The position numbers and the translations under genes are program-made. A DNA stretch of 64,000 nucleotides. Source: Chinchilla lanigera. Taxonomy: Eukaryota; Chordata; Mammalia; Rodentia; Chinchillidae. Within the stretch, counting starts at the first letter, position 1, and every line of letters begins with the position of its first letter. Shown piece by piece: positions 22,871 through 34,282 of this stretch. The notes beneath the pieces are model-generated. The model worked only from the letters and a program-made list of their open reading frames with translations. It ran no database searches and was not told the origin of the DNA. The stretch covers positions 3,700,184-3,764,183 of the forward strand of contig NW_004955429.1 of the NCBI RefSeq assembly GCF_000276665.1, in the 5' to 3' direction.

Positions 22871-24304
22871 CATAAGGATGTAATCAATATAACATAATTG
22901 GAGGTGAGAAGTTTATAAGATGATCATGAAATGTCTGTCTGAACATATCATTTAATGCTATGGCTTGAAGAATGAATAAGAAGAACCCCAAGCCTCACTA
23001 GCGAGAGTGGGCCGTGTAGCACCTGTTTGAGGAGAATATCCCTGGGTTGTCTGGTGCTAATCTCTGCCTTCTCTCACAGAAATTGTCCATCTAATGCAGC
23101 CTGTATCTTTTTCTATTGTATGCTAAAACACAGGGGATTTCTCCTGCCCTGCTTGTCCATGGCAAGACGTGCCCCTGTTCTCTGTGCCCCTTTCTGGCTT
23201 CCACTACAGATGACAAAGTATCTCCGTAAAACATCCACCCATTTATGCATGCAGTAGCCTGACACCAAGGCATGCTGTATAACATTCAGCCGTAAAGCAC
23301 ATTTTTCTTCAGTGCAAATGTGGTCAGATGCCAAACACAGCTGGAGACCTCCAAGCAAACTGTTTTCAGAGGAATAAAATGTCCAAATGATTCCCAAATT
23401 GATCTGATCTCACAGAGCAACCTAATTTTTTCTCCCATTCTTTTACCTTGCAGCACTTTAATTTATATGCCAATAAGCTGCCATGTGCAATATCTTTGCA
23501 ATTGCAAAATCTGTTCATTTATCAGTCACTTCATGGTGTGTGCCTTGCCAAGACTTAAATGTATGCACCTACCTCAATATGAGCTCAGCCAGTTCTATAG
23601 GTCAGCAAAAGAAACAGGAACTTTACTAGCATTTATATTTAAGTGTCAAACACATAAATAAAACTTGATTACTTTGTTAAGATTGATCATTCAAATCACT
23701 GTGCAAAGGTTACATGTGTCACATTCTACAGTAACTTAATAAGGACTTGTCTGACTTTCTTTCAGGATTTAAAAGTGATAGGAATCCAATCTATGCTTTC
23801 AATTCTCTCTTTTTCTCTGCCAAAAGCCAGGTAGTGATTCCAAGGTGTTCTGAAAAAGTCAAAGTAGAACACCAAATTAAAAGCACACATCATTCTAAAC
23901 CAGTGAAGGCTCTGTGCCAGTGCTTCTCTTCATATTTATCTGTTGTACATGGAGATTCTAATTTTATACAATATAGGTTTTCAAAGAAGTCCCCAGCTCC
24001 TAGCAAACCAAATTCAATTAAAGTAATGATTGTCACAGACCACAAGCTCAATGATTACCAGGGTAAAAGGCAAGGATTCAAACACACGTTTGTCTGATAT
24101 CTCCTTTTCATAACATGGGTACTAGTCACCAAGTTCATATGTAACTGTAAAGAAAATTCACAAATGTCTGATCTGAGAAAAATGGACTCACTCTGCTTTT
24201 TTGAGAACAAAATCTACTTAATCATATGTTAAATAAACCAAGTGAAGGCAAGCAGAGCGCTGGGCTCAAAGGCTTCCCTGTGAACTTAGAATAAAATAAT
24301 AAAA
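22871..24304. other. Unassigned stretch, nothing recognised
   Basis: Frames of 94 to 116 codons occur (for example 23320-23661 and 23747-24097) but none shows a domain, signal or codon pattern that I can support as coding. Confidence 0.4.
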
Positions 24305-24700
24305 TCCAGACTTCCCTCTGGCCACCAAGACCCTGCATAACTTAGCCCTTGTCTGTCTTTCACAGATCATTTCTGCTGCTCCTCCCCTCTCTCACCATGC
24401 TCCAAGCACACCCGCTTCTTGTTCTGTCTGCAAAGCTCACCCTGCATTGGAAGAGATTCTTTTGCCTTGAATTCTGCTGCTGAAGATGTTCATAAAAGGC
24501 AGTCTTTCTCTTCATTTACATCTTACATCACATTTCATCTGTGTCAAGTGGTCTTTGAATGTGGTCTCAATACACCACCCCTCCCCTGGTCTGTATTCTT
24601 CATAGCGTCCATCATTACTGGTGCTTTTAGTTGTGTGATAGCTCAGTTTTTTGGATGTTCTACTACAAATAAACTTGATGACAGCAGGGTTCTCTTGCTA
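24305..24700 (+). mobile_element. L2 LINE 3' region
   Basis: CTGGCCACCAAGACCCTGCA, then CTCTCACCATGCTCCAAGCA and a TTCTTCATAGCGTCCATCAT block follow the L2 3' sequence in order across about 400 bases. The 103-codon frame at 24419-24730 is inside L2 and not a gene. Confidence 0.75.
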
Positions 24701-25655
24701 ACTGCTGTATCTTTAAAAGCAAGTGAATAATTAATTCAAAGGAAATGCACAAGGGCAAGGAACAAGTAACATGATTTTCAGAGAGTAGGAGAAAATTCTG
24801 AGGACTTGTAGATGGCTGAGATTCAATCTATCACAATGGTACAAAGACATCCCAGGCTGGCCAGTGGCAGCTTTTCTGAATAGCAAGAACTTGTTGGGAG
24901 AGTTTGCAAAGTGGATAGCACCCCTGGATATGTGACATCTGAGCCCATTGTACTTCAGGAAGGTAAACTCTGCTTTCTCTTGAACTTCAGATTCTTGAAA
25001 TTGCAGTCTATTACTTATGAAATAACATTTTTTTTTTCAAAATTTTACTAAAATCAGAAAAGGTTGGAAAAAGATAAAGAAACATAAATGAACACATGAA
25101 AATACTTCCACAGAACTGAGATGTTTCATATTTTTTGCCACAAATCCAACAATTCTATCAGTCCTTACCTACATAATGGCATTCCAACATCTACTAAGCA
25201 AAGGATGTTCTAAAGTAAGGCAGTGCTATTTGCCTCCCACACTGTCCTGAATTCAAAATAGTTGGCTGCCCAGGTGACAGACTGTGGGAAGGATATTAGT
25301 CATATATAATTTCTACTTCTTCTGCCAAACTGCTACCTAAAATCTAGACACAGAAAGCTAAGATTTACAAATATTAGTTAGACACACTGGCATTGAGCTA
25401 GTCCTAATATGAAAACACATATATGGCTTTACATTCTACAATTTATAGAAGGGATCCTCAACCTACCCTAGACCAGTTGGAGTAAGTATCTCTCTCAGGC
25501 TCATCAGACATAGTGATTTTTACAAATCTTGAATACCTCCAATGTGTGACCAAGTTTGAGAATTACAGTAATACAGAAAGATTTGTATGTAGAACTAGGC
25601 ATGCTTTCTAGGCTGCCTTTAAATTCTCTGTATGATGAATGGTTGCTTTTATACT
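24701..25655. other. Unassigned stretch, nothing recognised
   Basis: No recognisable gene or repeat before the CA tract. Confidence 0.4.
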
Positions 25656-25656
25656 C

Positions 25657-25658
<2 letters not shown>

Positions 25659-25702
<44 letters not shown>
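25659..25702. repeat. (CA)22 microsatellite
   Basis: An uninterrupted run of 22 CA units, followed by a short ATGC/ACGC-rich alternating tail. Such pure runs are usually length-polymorphic. Frames through the tract (67, 68 and 77 codons) are repeat artefacts. Confidence 0.97.
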
Positions 25703-25704
<2 letters not shown>

Positions 25705-25739
25705 CACTCATGCACGCATGCATGCACATATAAATACAG

Positions 25740-25930
25740 AGGTAAGTGAAATATATACCTGAAAGAAGTTGCAGTAGTGGTTACCATGGTGGATTGTAAG
25801 TGGAAAGAAATTGAAGAGGGCTTTAGGGAAAGTGGTAACACTCTAATTTATTTAGTTACACATAGATGTTCAGGTTGTGAAAATTAGTCAAGTTGTACAT
25901 TATGATACTTTCTGCATAAAATGTATGCAA
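25740..25930 (+). mobile_element. Old L1 3' UTR fragment
   Basis: GCAGTAGTGGTTACCATGGT, then AAATTAGTCAAGTTGTACAT and GCATAAAATGTATGC recall the 3' UTR of ancient L1 copies. Confidence 0.5.
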
Positions 25931-26224
25931 GACAAAAGTAGACTTTCTCCCTACTCCTTACTTCCTTTCCATTTAAAATATTTCAAATGTTATTTTCAAA
26001 ATGCTAACCTGGTCCAAGATGAAATAAAGCCGCACTTTAACATAAAAACCAGCAAACTTAATTATTTTGACAAGGTTCAGGGATATTGCTAGTATTAAAA
26101 TGGTTCTTTCTTCATGGCATATTTAGACGGAAATAAAAAGGTCACTTCTGGCACAATTATTCAATAAAAATAGAAGGATACTCTTTATTTTTTATAGAAT
26201 TTAGAAAAATTCAACTCTTTTCCC

Positions 26225-26340
26225 CCCGTTAGATCCTAAACTCCACTGGGGCAGGGATCACTTCTCCATTCTTCACTTTTTATTTGCCTCTCTTAGCACA
26301 CAGCATGCAGTATTTCTTAATAAATGTTTGGTGGATGGAT
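26225..26340 (+). mobile_element. L2 LINE 3' end
   Basis: GATCCTAAACTCCACTGGGG, CAGGGATCACTTCTCC and TTCTTAATAAATGTTTGGTG follow the extreme 3' end of L2. Confidence 0.75.
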
Positions 26341-26869
26341 AAAGAGTGAAAAAGTAAGTGACTGAATAACTGAGCAGAAGCTCTCTCCTTAGGGGAACTA
26401 TCTCTTGGACATATTTGTTCCCATCCACTACACACTAATAGTAGACTAAAATAATTCTTAGATTATACCTCCTGTTCAAAAACATAGCTAATGCCTCCCT
26501 TTAACTAAATTGCAAACTTCCTCTAAGTTGTCCCGGTGAATGTCACAGAGAACCACATAGAAAGATTGCTCTATGTTCCTGATTCTCAGAACTTTCCTTG
26601 ACATTGATCTTGTGGGGAAATATACCCGGAAATGCTGGTTTAAACAAACTTAATCATAGCCTTTAACTACCAATATGCATTGCTAGTGTCTAGGAATGGC
26701 ATATATACTTATCAGGCAACTTTCTCTGGTTTATTTAATCATAGAACACTTCATTCAAAGGGCATCTCCTGGGAGTATTTTATAGAACCTAGTTTGGGAA
26801 ATAATTGCTTTCATTACACAATGGAGATTTCTTAGCCTGATATTCAAGGACCTAAAAGATTTGACCTCG
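26341..26869. other. Unassigned stretch; possible hAT remnant near 26740-26820
   Basis: Around 26770 the phrase CATCTCCTGGGAGTATTTTA followed by AACCTAGTTTGGGAAATAAT is reminiscent of a hAT MITE end, but too little is left to assign. Confidence 0.3.
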
Positions 26870-27320
26870 TTTTTTCCTTGACTTTATTTCTCGGATCTTG
26901 TTAAATACACACGAGATGTGCTTTGAGCTGTGGTCTCATTCTGTAGCCCACTCCAGTCTCCTTAACTGGGTGTGTTTCCTCACCTCCTCCTCCTACCTCT
27001 ACTCCAAGTTCAGATCCCAGCTTTTCCAAGCCCATCTCTCTCCTCTCCTATCTGCAGGATTCCCTCCTCTAAACTCTCACTGCTACTATCTTTACTACTC
27101 ATTTGGTAATTGGTGAAAGACTGCCATTCTGCTGAAATAGCTGTCTTTCTCTGCTAGTAATGCTACCTAATTGTAAGAAGGTTAGTGTGTAATTTCCCCT
27201 CGCCCATAAGCTCCATAAGGACCAGGACTCTGCTCTTTCCTCATTTCTCCCTTGAATGTCCTGGCACAGCATCTTCAGCACAGTGACTGCTGAAGAGGAG
27301 ATAACCATTGCGTCTACAGG
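26870..27320 (+). mobile_element. L2 LINE 3' region
   Basis: CCTCCTCCTACCTCTACTCC in the first half, and CATAAGCTCCATAAGGACCA, GGACTCTGCTC and TCCTGGCACAGCATCTTC in the second, match the L2 3' sequence in order. It is preceded about 530 bases upstream by another L2 tail in the same orientation. Confidence 0.7.
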
Positions 27321-27880
27321 GTACTCATCCGCCTCCCTTGGAGGGTAATCTTTATCTAACACAAATTGAGAATGAGGAGAGCTGTTTCAGCTGTTAAAGT
27401 TCTTTCCTGCTTCTCAAATGCCTTCTAATTCTTCCAAGCATCCTTTCTTACCTAATTGGAAAAGCAGATTTCCACTAACTTGAAAATTCCTGAGTCTTTT
27501 ACATGTGCCTACCCACAGAAGTAAAATTAAGTGGGCTTCATTTGTTTAAAACAAGATTAAGCAGAGCCGTACGTAGTTAATGCCTGGCTAAAGCTGTTTG
27601 ATCACATTTACAAAGTGTCTCTCATTTCTCAAGTTATAGGTCTCTAGCATTCTTAAGGCTGCTTTGGGGTAGTGCATTGGAGGGTATATAGACTTGTCAC
27701 AGCAAAAGGCTTTCAAAGTATATGCTACTAATGTGTAATCATAGCAGGACAGAAAGACCAGACTCCAGTAATCAGCAGAAGGCTACAGTGCCTGAGGGGG
27801 AAGCGAATGTTATTAGACTATTTGCTTAGTCTAGTAGGGGAAATACTGTATAGCAAGTGAGTGCTGGATTCTCTTTAAAC
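27321..27880. other. Unassigned stretch, nothing recognised
   Basis: No recognisable gene or repeat. Confidence 0.4.
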
Positions 27881-28091
27881 TAGCGGTTCTTAACCTGGAG
27901 AGATTTTTACCTCCCTGTCCCCGCAAGGGACACGACAATATGTGAAGATATGATTGTTTGTCATAACTGGGGTTTGGGTGCTACTGGTATGTAGTGAATT
28001 GATGTCAGGGATATCCTACAGTGTACAAACAACCTTCCCCCAAAGAATTACCCAGCCTGGAATGTCAGCAGTGCTAAAGTGGAGAACCTTG
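27881..28091 (+). mobile_element. MER20-like hAT-Charlie element
   Basis: It starts TAGCGGTTCTTAACCTGGAG and contains GTTTGTCATAACTGGGGTTT, GGGTGCTACTGGTATGTAGT, AACAACCTTCCCCCAAAGAA and TTACCCAGCCTGGAATGTCA. It ends at GTGGAGAACCTTG. The length (about 211 bp) and the complementary ends fit a complete MER20. Flanks CTTTAAAC and CTTTTTTA may be the decayed 8-bp duplication. MER20 copies are known to act as regulatory elements in placental mammals, but nothing here shows activity. Confidence 0.85.
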
Positions 28092-28509
28092 CTTTTTTAA
28101 GGAACACAATGGCAGTTAATGGAACATGCAAAACTCCTCAGTTAAGGAAAAGAAGAAGTTATTGTTTAATTTAAATGCATATTACTAATTTTATGATGCA
28201 GGCTGCTAATACTTTGAAGAAATCACCAATGTCTTCTGTAATAAATGGAGACCAAAGTTGTGGAAGTACATCATAGGAAATGAATTAATTTAATATGCAA
28301 TTCATTATCACTTGAAAGCTTTAGAAAGAACTATAACTTAAAATCTCAAGAAGGGCAAAAGTGGTAGAATTATCCTTGAAATTTATTTGACAAGTCAATA
28401 AACTTGACTAAATCTAATTTGTTTCTCATGTATCTATCAAAAAATAGATTATACACATCCCTAAATACTGAGAAAATTTCCTTCTCTTTGTTTATTTACA
28501 CTTTCTAAA
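28092..28509. other. AT-rich stretch, nothing recognised
   Basis: No recognisable gene or repeat. Confidence 0.4.
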
Positions 28510-28710
28510 TATTCTACAGTGGATCATCATCATTCGGGTAATCACTGCTTTCTTTTATTATATATTAGAGTTGTCTTTTCTAGGGTTTTATGTGAATGTA
28601 ATCATACAGATATACACTTTTGAGTGGTAATGTTAATCTTTTTACAAACATATTGTTTCCAGTTTTAGGCTATGATGAGTAAATAAATAGTCCATTCTTA
28701 AAATAAATAA
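28510..28710 (-). mobile_element. Old L1 3' end fragment
   Basis: TCTAGGGTTTTATGTGAATG, TAATCATACAGATATACACT and GTTTCCAGTTTTAGGCTATG are the antisense of an ancient L1 3' UTR, parallel to the sequence near 16100-16350. Confidence 0.6.
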
Positions 28711-28879
28711 CTTACACTAATATAGCAAATATGTTTTAAAATATTTATATTTTTAAATTTAAAATAGTTTATATTTTAAATCCATTAATTTAACAATGTG
28801 GTTTACAGAAATAAAGATTTAGACAAGTTGTCACATATAAAGAGCTATGCTATACAGTGGATTCACATAGACTTAAACT

Positions 28880-29100
28880 TTTTTTTTTTTTTTAAGTAAG
28901 GGAGTCAACTTAGCATGGTAGCATAAGTCTATAACCCTAGCTTGTCAGGAGGCTAAGGCAGGAGAACCCTGAGTTTGAGGCCAGCTTTGCCTGGGCAATC
29001 CTGTCTCAAAAAATTTTAAAAAGGGCTAGAATGTAGCTCAGCGGTAGAATGATTTCTTAGCATGTGTGAGGCCCTGGATTCAATCTCTAGTACAGAGGAA
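28880..29100 (+). repeat. B1-dID dimeric SINE
   Basis: A B1 monomer (about 28903-29015: GGAGGCTAAGGCAGGAGAAC, then GAGTTTGAGGCCAGC and CCTGTCTCAAAA) is joined by a short A-rich linker to an ID unit (about 29028-29095: GGGCTAGAATGTAGCTCAGC, then GTGAGGCCCTGGATTCAATC). This B1-plus-ID order is the dimeric B1-dID retroposon known from several rodent families. Both halves are diverged. Confidence 0.85.
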
Positions 29101-30955
29101 AGGGAAAGTCAAAAGTCTAGGAATAATTAAACTAAAATTCTGATAACAGTTAAATAAATTTTATTACCATAGTACCTCCACATGTTGGATGACTGGACAG
29201 CTACTACATATTACAGTGTTAGTAAGTACTATGGATAGAGGTAAGTGGAAAAAAGGTAAAAATTTTGTAGCAGGATTCCAATTATGTGAGTTTAGATAAA
29301 AGCTGTATCAAACAAAATTCATGAGTATTCTGACAATATTTGTTGCTGTGCTACAGAGTTGATCTCCCTTTTGTATCTGTTAACTTTAGATTTAATAATT
29401 TTATTATTATTTTAGCTTGTTGGTACATGTAGTGCCAACTGCACTCCTTGCTTGGAGTTGGTCCATGCGTGTGACACAGGTCAATTCCTTTGCCTTGCCC
29501 TTGCACCTCTTGATCACATTAAGCACATATACATTTCCCCTCCCTTGCATCTCTTGATCACCTTGAGTTGGAGGCCAGTAGTTATAGCTGTAGTAGTCTG
29601 AGGCCTTGAGATATCAGTGAATAAGCACTTAAAAACAAAATTAATTCATAATAGAAACTGATGAGATTTCTTTGCTCATGATTTATGCTAATATGAAACA
29701 AATACTCTTTAAGAATATCATTTATATTTATATTTTTAAACTTAAAATGGACCAAAGATTTGCTCACCTTATCATATAATCCAACAGATTTTACTCTCAC
29801 CTTCTTCTTTTTCTATTCCTCAAATTAGTATGCAGACTACCCAAGCTCCTACAGACAAGAAATCCACCTTTCTTTCTAGTACAACATTTTTGTGACTTTA
29901 TTATCAATGAATTTTTAAATTCTAAAATATTGTGAAAATTAAGTAATATTTACCTTTGTGTTCTTCATTTTCTAAATGACTCAACTCTCATAGGTAATCG
30001 CTTAAACTGATTTAAGTATCACAGCAGCCATTTATGAACTTCTAAGCAAAAACTAACGCATAAGCAAATGACTACAAAGTCACCTCATAGCTGTATTTTT
30101 TGTCACTAAGAGGACAGAGTATTGACTTGATGCTAAACAATTCAGATCTGACTGAAGTGACACAAAATATACATTTTCACAGCCTTGAGGCTCAAATGAT
30201 GTTTTCTTATAGACATTTAATTCATTAAATTAAACTTCATTCTCTAATTATTGGAGTAATATCTCAATATACATGATAAAAATCTGTAAGAGGTGAGGTT
30301 ATTAAGAAACTGCTGCAAGACACATTGCAGAAACATCTGATGAGACCTGTTTTTTTCAGGTGGTGTTTATCCATCTTATAGGGCTAGCAAGTTTCTGGAA
30401 TCAAGAATAGGTCACCTGCCTCCAGATGCTCTCCTAAAAGGTTAAAAAAATATTAAAAAAAGAAAAAACTTTAAAAAATCTCCTATCCAAACACACGTCA
30501 GAGTGAATTCATCCAGCAAATCCCTTAAAAAATAATTCTTTCTGAATAAAGGATATCTTCTAAGAATGACATTTACAGAAAGCAGCATGGGCTTATCAGA
30601 GTGGTGCAGAGATCAAGTTGGCTAGAACAGAATGGCACTGGGTTATATAAAAGGGAGAAGGCCTGAGTGAGTAATGCTGAAGTCATACCAGAGGGGACAA
30701 AGCAGCACACATAGATTTGCAGCGGTTGTGTCTAAGGAGGTTCCGTGCTAGGGTTCCTCTCAGTTTGGCTCTTTACTGCTACTTGAATAAAGGCACTCAT
30801 GACTCAACAGTAAGCATCCCCACCAAGCTGTCCTTTTGTGAAAGGGATCTCTCAATAATGGCTTCAGTATCTACTAGGAAATATGGTTTTCCCTCAGGCT
30901 AAACTTCTGTACAAAATGATTTTTGTGGTCCTTATTCAGTTCACTCTTATAAATG
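29101..30955. other. Unassigned stretch; short imperfect direct repeat at 29500-29575
   Basis: CCTTGCACCTCTTGATCACA (from about 29499) recurs as CCTTGCATCTCTTGATCACC (from about 29543), 44 bases apart. Otherwise there is no recognisable gene or repeat. Confidence 0.4.
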
Positions 30956-30959
30956 CTAA

Positions 30960-32453
30960 TTTTTAGTGTTTTTCACCCAAAATGGTGAAGCAGTGAGCAG
31001 CAGCAACTCTCCAGGACAAAGTGTTGAGAGTGTGGAAAATAATTGCTTAGAGAGATACTGAAGTGAGTGGTGGTTATTGGAGAACTAGGAGGAAACTGAC
31101 AGAGGAGAATAAAATAGGATTTAGTGATTCAGAGGAAATATATCACACAGCAGAGAAAAGTGAAACTAACAGCAATTTTGCTCCCAGAGAATCACGGAAC
31201 TGCGTCAGGATGGAAAGAATCATCGGCAGTTGGAATAAGAAAGGAAAATGCAGAACACTGCTTCCAGAGCAGCCTTCCACAGTCAATACTTGGTGAATGG
31301 CCTCAGTATAGCACCTGCAGTCACAACTGTGGAACAGGAGCTGGCAGGGATGCCACTGTAAGGAAGGACTGAGTGTTTAAACCTGGGCTCCAGATCAGCC
31401 CCTTGGCTGCTTCAGACTGCCAAGTTCCCAGAGTGGATGAAGGAAACACAGCCATGGGAGGTAGCCAGCAGTTGGAGAGCAGACGCGGGGAGTTCTGCTG
31501 AGGGGGTGGGGCTGATGATCACAGACCCTGCTCCTGTGGTCAGAGGCCAGGTTCAGCCTGAGTTACACAGGACAGGAAGCTCACAACCCTGTGTTCTCAC
31601 TGTAAGCAGAACTCTACCCATACCACCATGCTGAGAATGGACTGCCACACTGGACTTCCAGCGTCAACAGAGACACATCCCAGTTTGAGCTCTGCTCCTT
31701 AATCCTACACTGAGGAAAAAGAGCCACATGTCTGAAACAATAGAAAACTTTCTTTTATTCTTCTTTATTTGATTGTATTTTTAAAACTTTTATTTTTAAA
31801 AAGGTTTTAGTTTTTTTATTCTTTGCTGTTTTCCTCCTTCTGTACATTTCCCCCACACTTTTATTCTATTATTTTACCATTTTTCCTTTTATGGGTGAGT
31901 GTGTATATGTGTGCTTCTCTTCCTGCCTTTTCTCTTTTAATGTAGTTTATAGAGGGTAAGGAATTCCCCCTTATCCCTTTACATGCCTCCTACTTCTATC
32001 TATGTCTCTTCACTCGACTTCTTTCTCCTGTCTTATTCATTCTCAATTTTTCCTTTTTCCTCTCCCCCTTTCCATTTGCCTTCCTGTAACTTTACCTCTA
32101 CTAATTATATCAGTCATAGAATCTCCTCCCACTCCCATTTGTTGCTGCCAGTGTTGTACTCAGTTTTCCCTGTTATCCCCTTCAAAATATATGACACACC
32201 CTTAGCACCATCAGAATTGTTTGCCTTTGCTCCTATTCCCTCTTTCCTAACCGCGTAGCAGAAGACCTTAAAAAAAAACTTATTTCTTTTTTCTGTTCTC
32301 TTCCACCTTCTGGTAATACCTGCTCTCCAACCCCTCTGAACTTTAGGTAACTAATCCTATAAAGTTAATTGCCAGTGGTGTTTTTCACCATTAGAGGAGA
32401 CATGGCCATCACGGTGCACATTATTAACTGTTGTTCAAGAAGTGAGTTGTTGA
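30960..32453 (+). mobile_element. Probable L1 5' region (untranslated)
   Basis: A GC-richer lead-in (31000-31700) with several short frames is followed by a pyrimidine-rich stretch (31740-32250). The same architecture is seen upstream of ORF1 in the L1 at 50600-52160. It is placed here because an L1 ORF2 lies downstream on the same strand. The 5' end is not defined by a target duplication that I can find, and the body may belong to more than one element. Confidence 0.45.
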
Positions 32454-32535
32454 GGCCAGGGATTTTGCTCAGTGGTGCAGCACCTGCCTGGCAAGTGTGA
32501 GGTCCTGACTGCGATTCCTAGTACAAAAAAAGGGG
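32454..32535 (+). repeat. ID SINE
   Basis: GGCCAGGGATTTTGCTCAGT, then CACCTGCCTGGCAAGTGTGA, a CTGACTGCGATTCCTAGTAC 3' end and an A-tail mark a diverged ID copy inserted in the L1 5' region. Confidence 0.88.
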
Positions 32536-33990
32536 AAACATTTGAGCTGTTATGATGCTTACACTATAACTTTAGATTTCTTCCCTAGACTAAAGGGAGA
32601 CCCATAACAGGGTCTCATGGTATATTATTTCTCACTGCGCCCTGAAAGATACCACTGTAATGGATTATCTTGTTACAACTGTAGCTGATTTGACTGCATA
32701 GGAATAATTCTGACTCAGTGGACAATTTCACGCTAGTGAATCTGACTGCCGAATCCACCATCACACTCAGGGTGAAGGACAGCAAGAGTTCCTAACCCAA
32801 GAGTTTTGACTGACTCAGACTGTGCAAGAGTGTCTGCAACCTTTAGGAAAGAAGTCCTGAATCTGCGTTAGTTTCAGTATTGCAGTGGAGGGACCAGAGC
32901 GGTCACTGGGGCGTGAGCACTCAGACTCTCTAGCAAAGAAGCAACTTGGGAATCACATATATTTAATGGGATATTTAATCTGTGTTCCATTGAATATTTT
33001 ATAGGTTTAAGTCTTTGTATGTTTCTTGATTTATTTAGTAATGTATGACTGTGTTATGTTCTTTCATGATTTCCTGTGCTTCTTAGGTGTTACTTTTGTG
33101 TCTGTTCTTTTATTGGCTCTGAAATAGTAAGTGTCTAGGTTCTCTCCATCATCTCAGGTACTCACCTAGATTCTCACGTCAAACCCAAGACAATACTATT
33201 TACATATTCCTTTATTCGTTTCCCAAACATGTGAACTCCTCCTCCCAAGTTTTTTATTTCCCCATACTTGGCTCCCTCACAGTCATGCCTACCTTCTTTA
33301 GTATTAGTCCTTGATCCTCCCCATCCTAAGTCTTTGGCTCTTCCATATCTTACTTTCCCTATTATCCTCCCTCCCAGCAAGTTCTGACAAATGCATAGCT
33401 TTCTTCGATCACGAAATAAGCCCTCTTTGTCCCATATCTCACCCACACCTCCACAAAATAGCCTCTGAGAACTCTCTATACTAACCCTTCAACTCAACTA
33501 AAAGTACCCCAATAAACCTCCAGAACCCACATCAACCTTAACTTTTCATCTACCACTATTCCTCCTTAAAACCTCCCCTTAGGGTCTAACACTCCTCATG
33601 CAGCCAACTCTCATTCTTCCCATCTCACCTCATGTACCTCACCGCACAACAATGACATAATAAACTGATATAGTGTACATAGAGAATAGACAAATGGAGG
33701 GAAGTGTAACTTCAAGGAGTATCATACAGAAGCACTGCAAGATTAAATCTGTGGATGTTGTTATAACCAGCAGAGGTCCTTTCAGCAAAACGTAGGAACA
33801 GAGTCAAAATCACTTAAAGTAAATAAGGGAAGGAGCAAATACTAGCACTGAATATACAAAGCTGAAAATTATTTATGCAGAGGAAACATCCTACTAAAAA
33901 TCTCCATATAAGCCACAAAATCTCATTTTTCTAGTCCCCAACCTCTGCAGTAACTCATAGACTAAATATTAAACAACATTTCATGAGCAA
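32536..33990. other. Unassigned stretch with a G-poor plus strand
   Basis: Between about 33180 and 33660 the plus strand consists mostly of C, T and A. By hand count there are 14 G in the 240 bases 33421-33660. The 90-codon minus-strand frame (33174-33446) follows from this composition and has no recognisable domain. The segment stands where ORF1 of the flanking L1 would be expected, but I cannot align it to ORF1. Confidence 0.4.
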
Positions 33991-33994
33991 GACT

Positions 33995-34247
33995 CCAAAA
34001 ATAAGCAGAGGTAGCAATTCTAATAGCAAGTATTGTAAACTTCAAGCTAAAGCTGATTAGAAAAGACAAAGAAGGTCACTACAATCTGGTTAAGGAAACA
34101 AGCCAACATAAGGAGATAACTCTGATATATATATACCAAATATTGGAGCACCTATTTCATAAAATAAAAACTGCTGTTCTTAAAAGATCAAATAATAATA
34201 ATACTCTGTTTTCTCTTCAGATAGTATAAATCTTTTGCCTTTTTATT

Positions 34248-34282
<35 letters not shown>

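Noticed and set aside
25504..25841. Cysteine- and valine-rich or threonine- and histidine-rich frames
   Set aside because: They are translations of the CA repeat.
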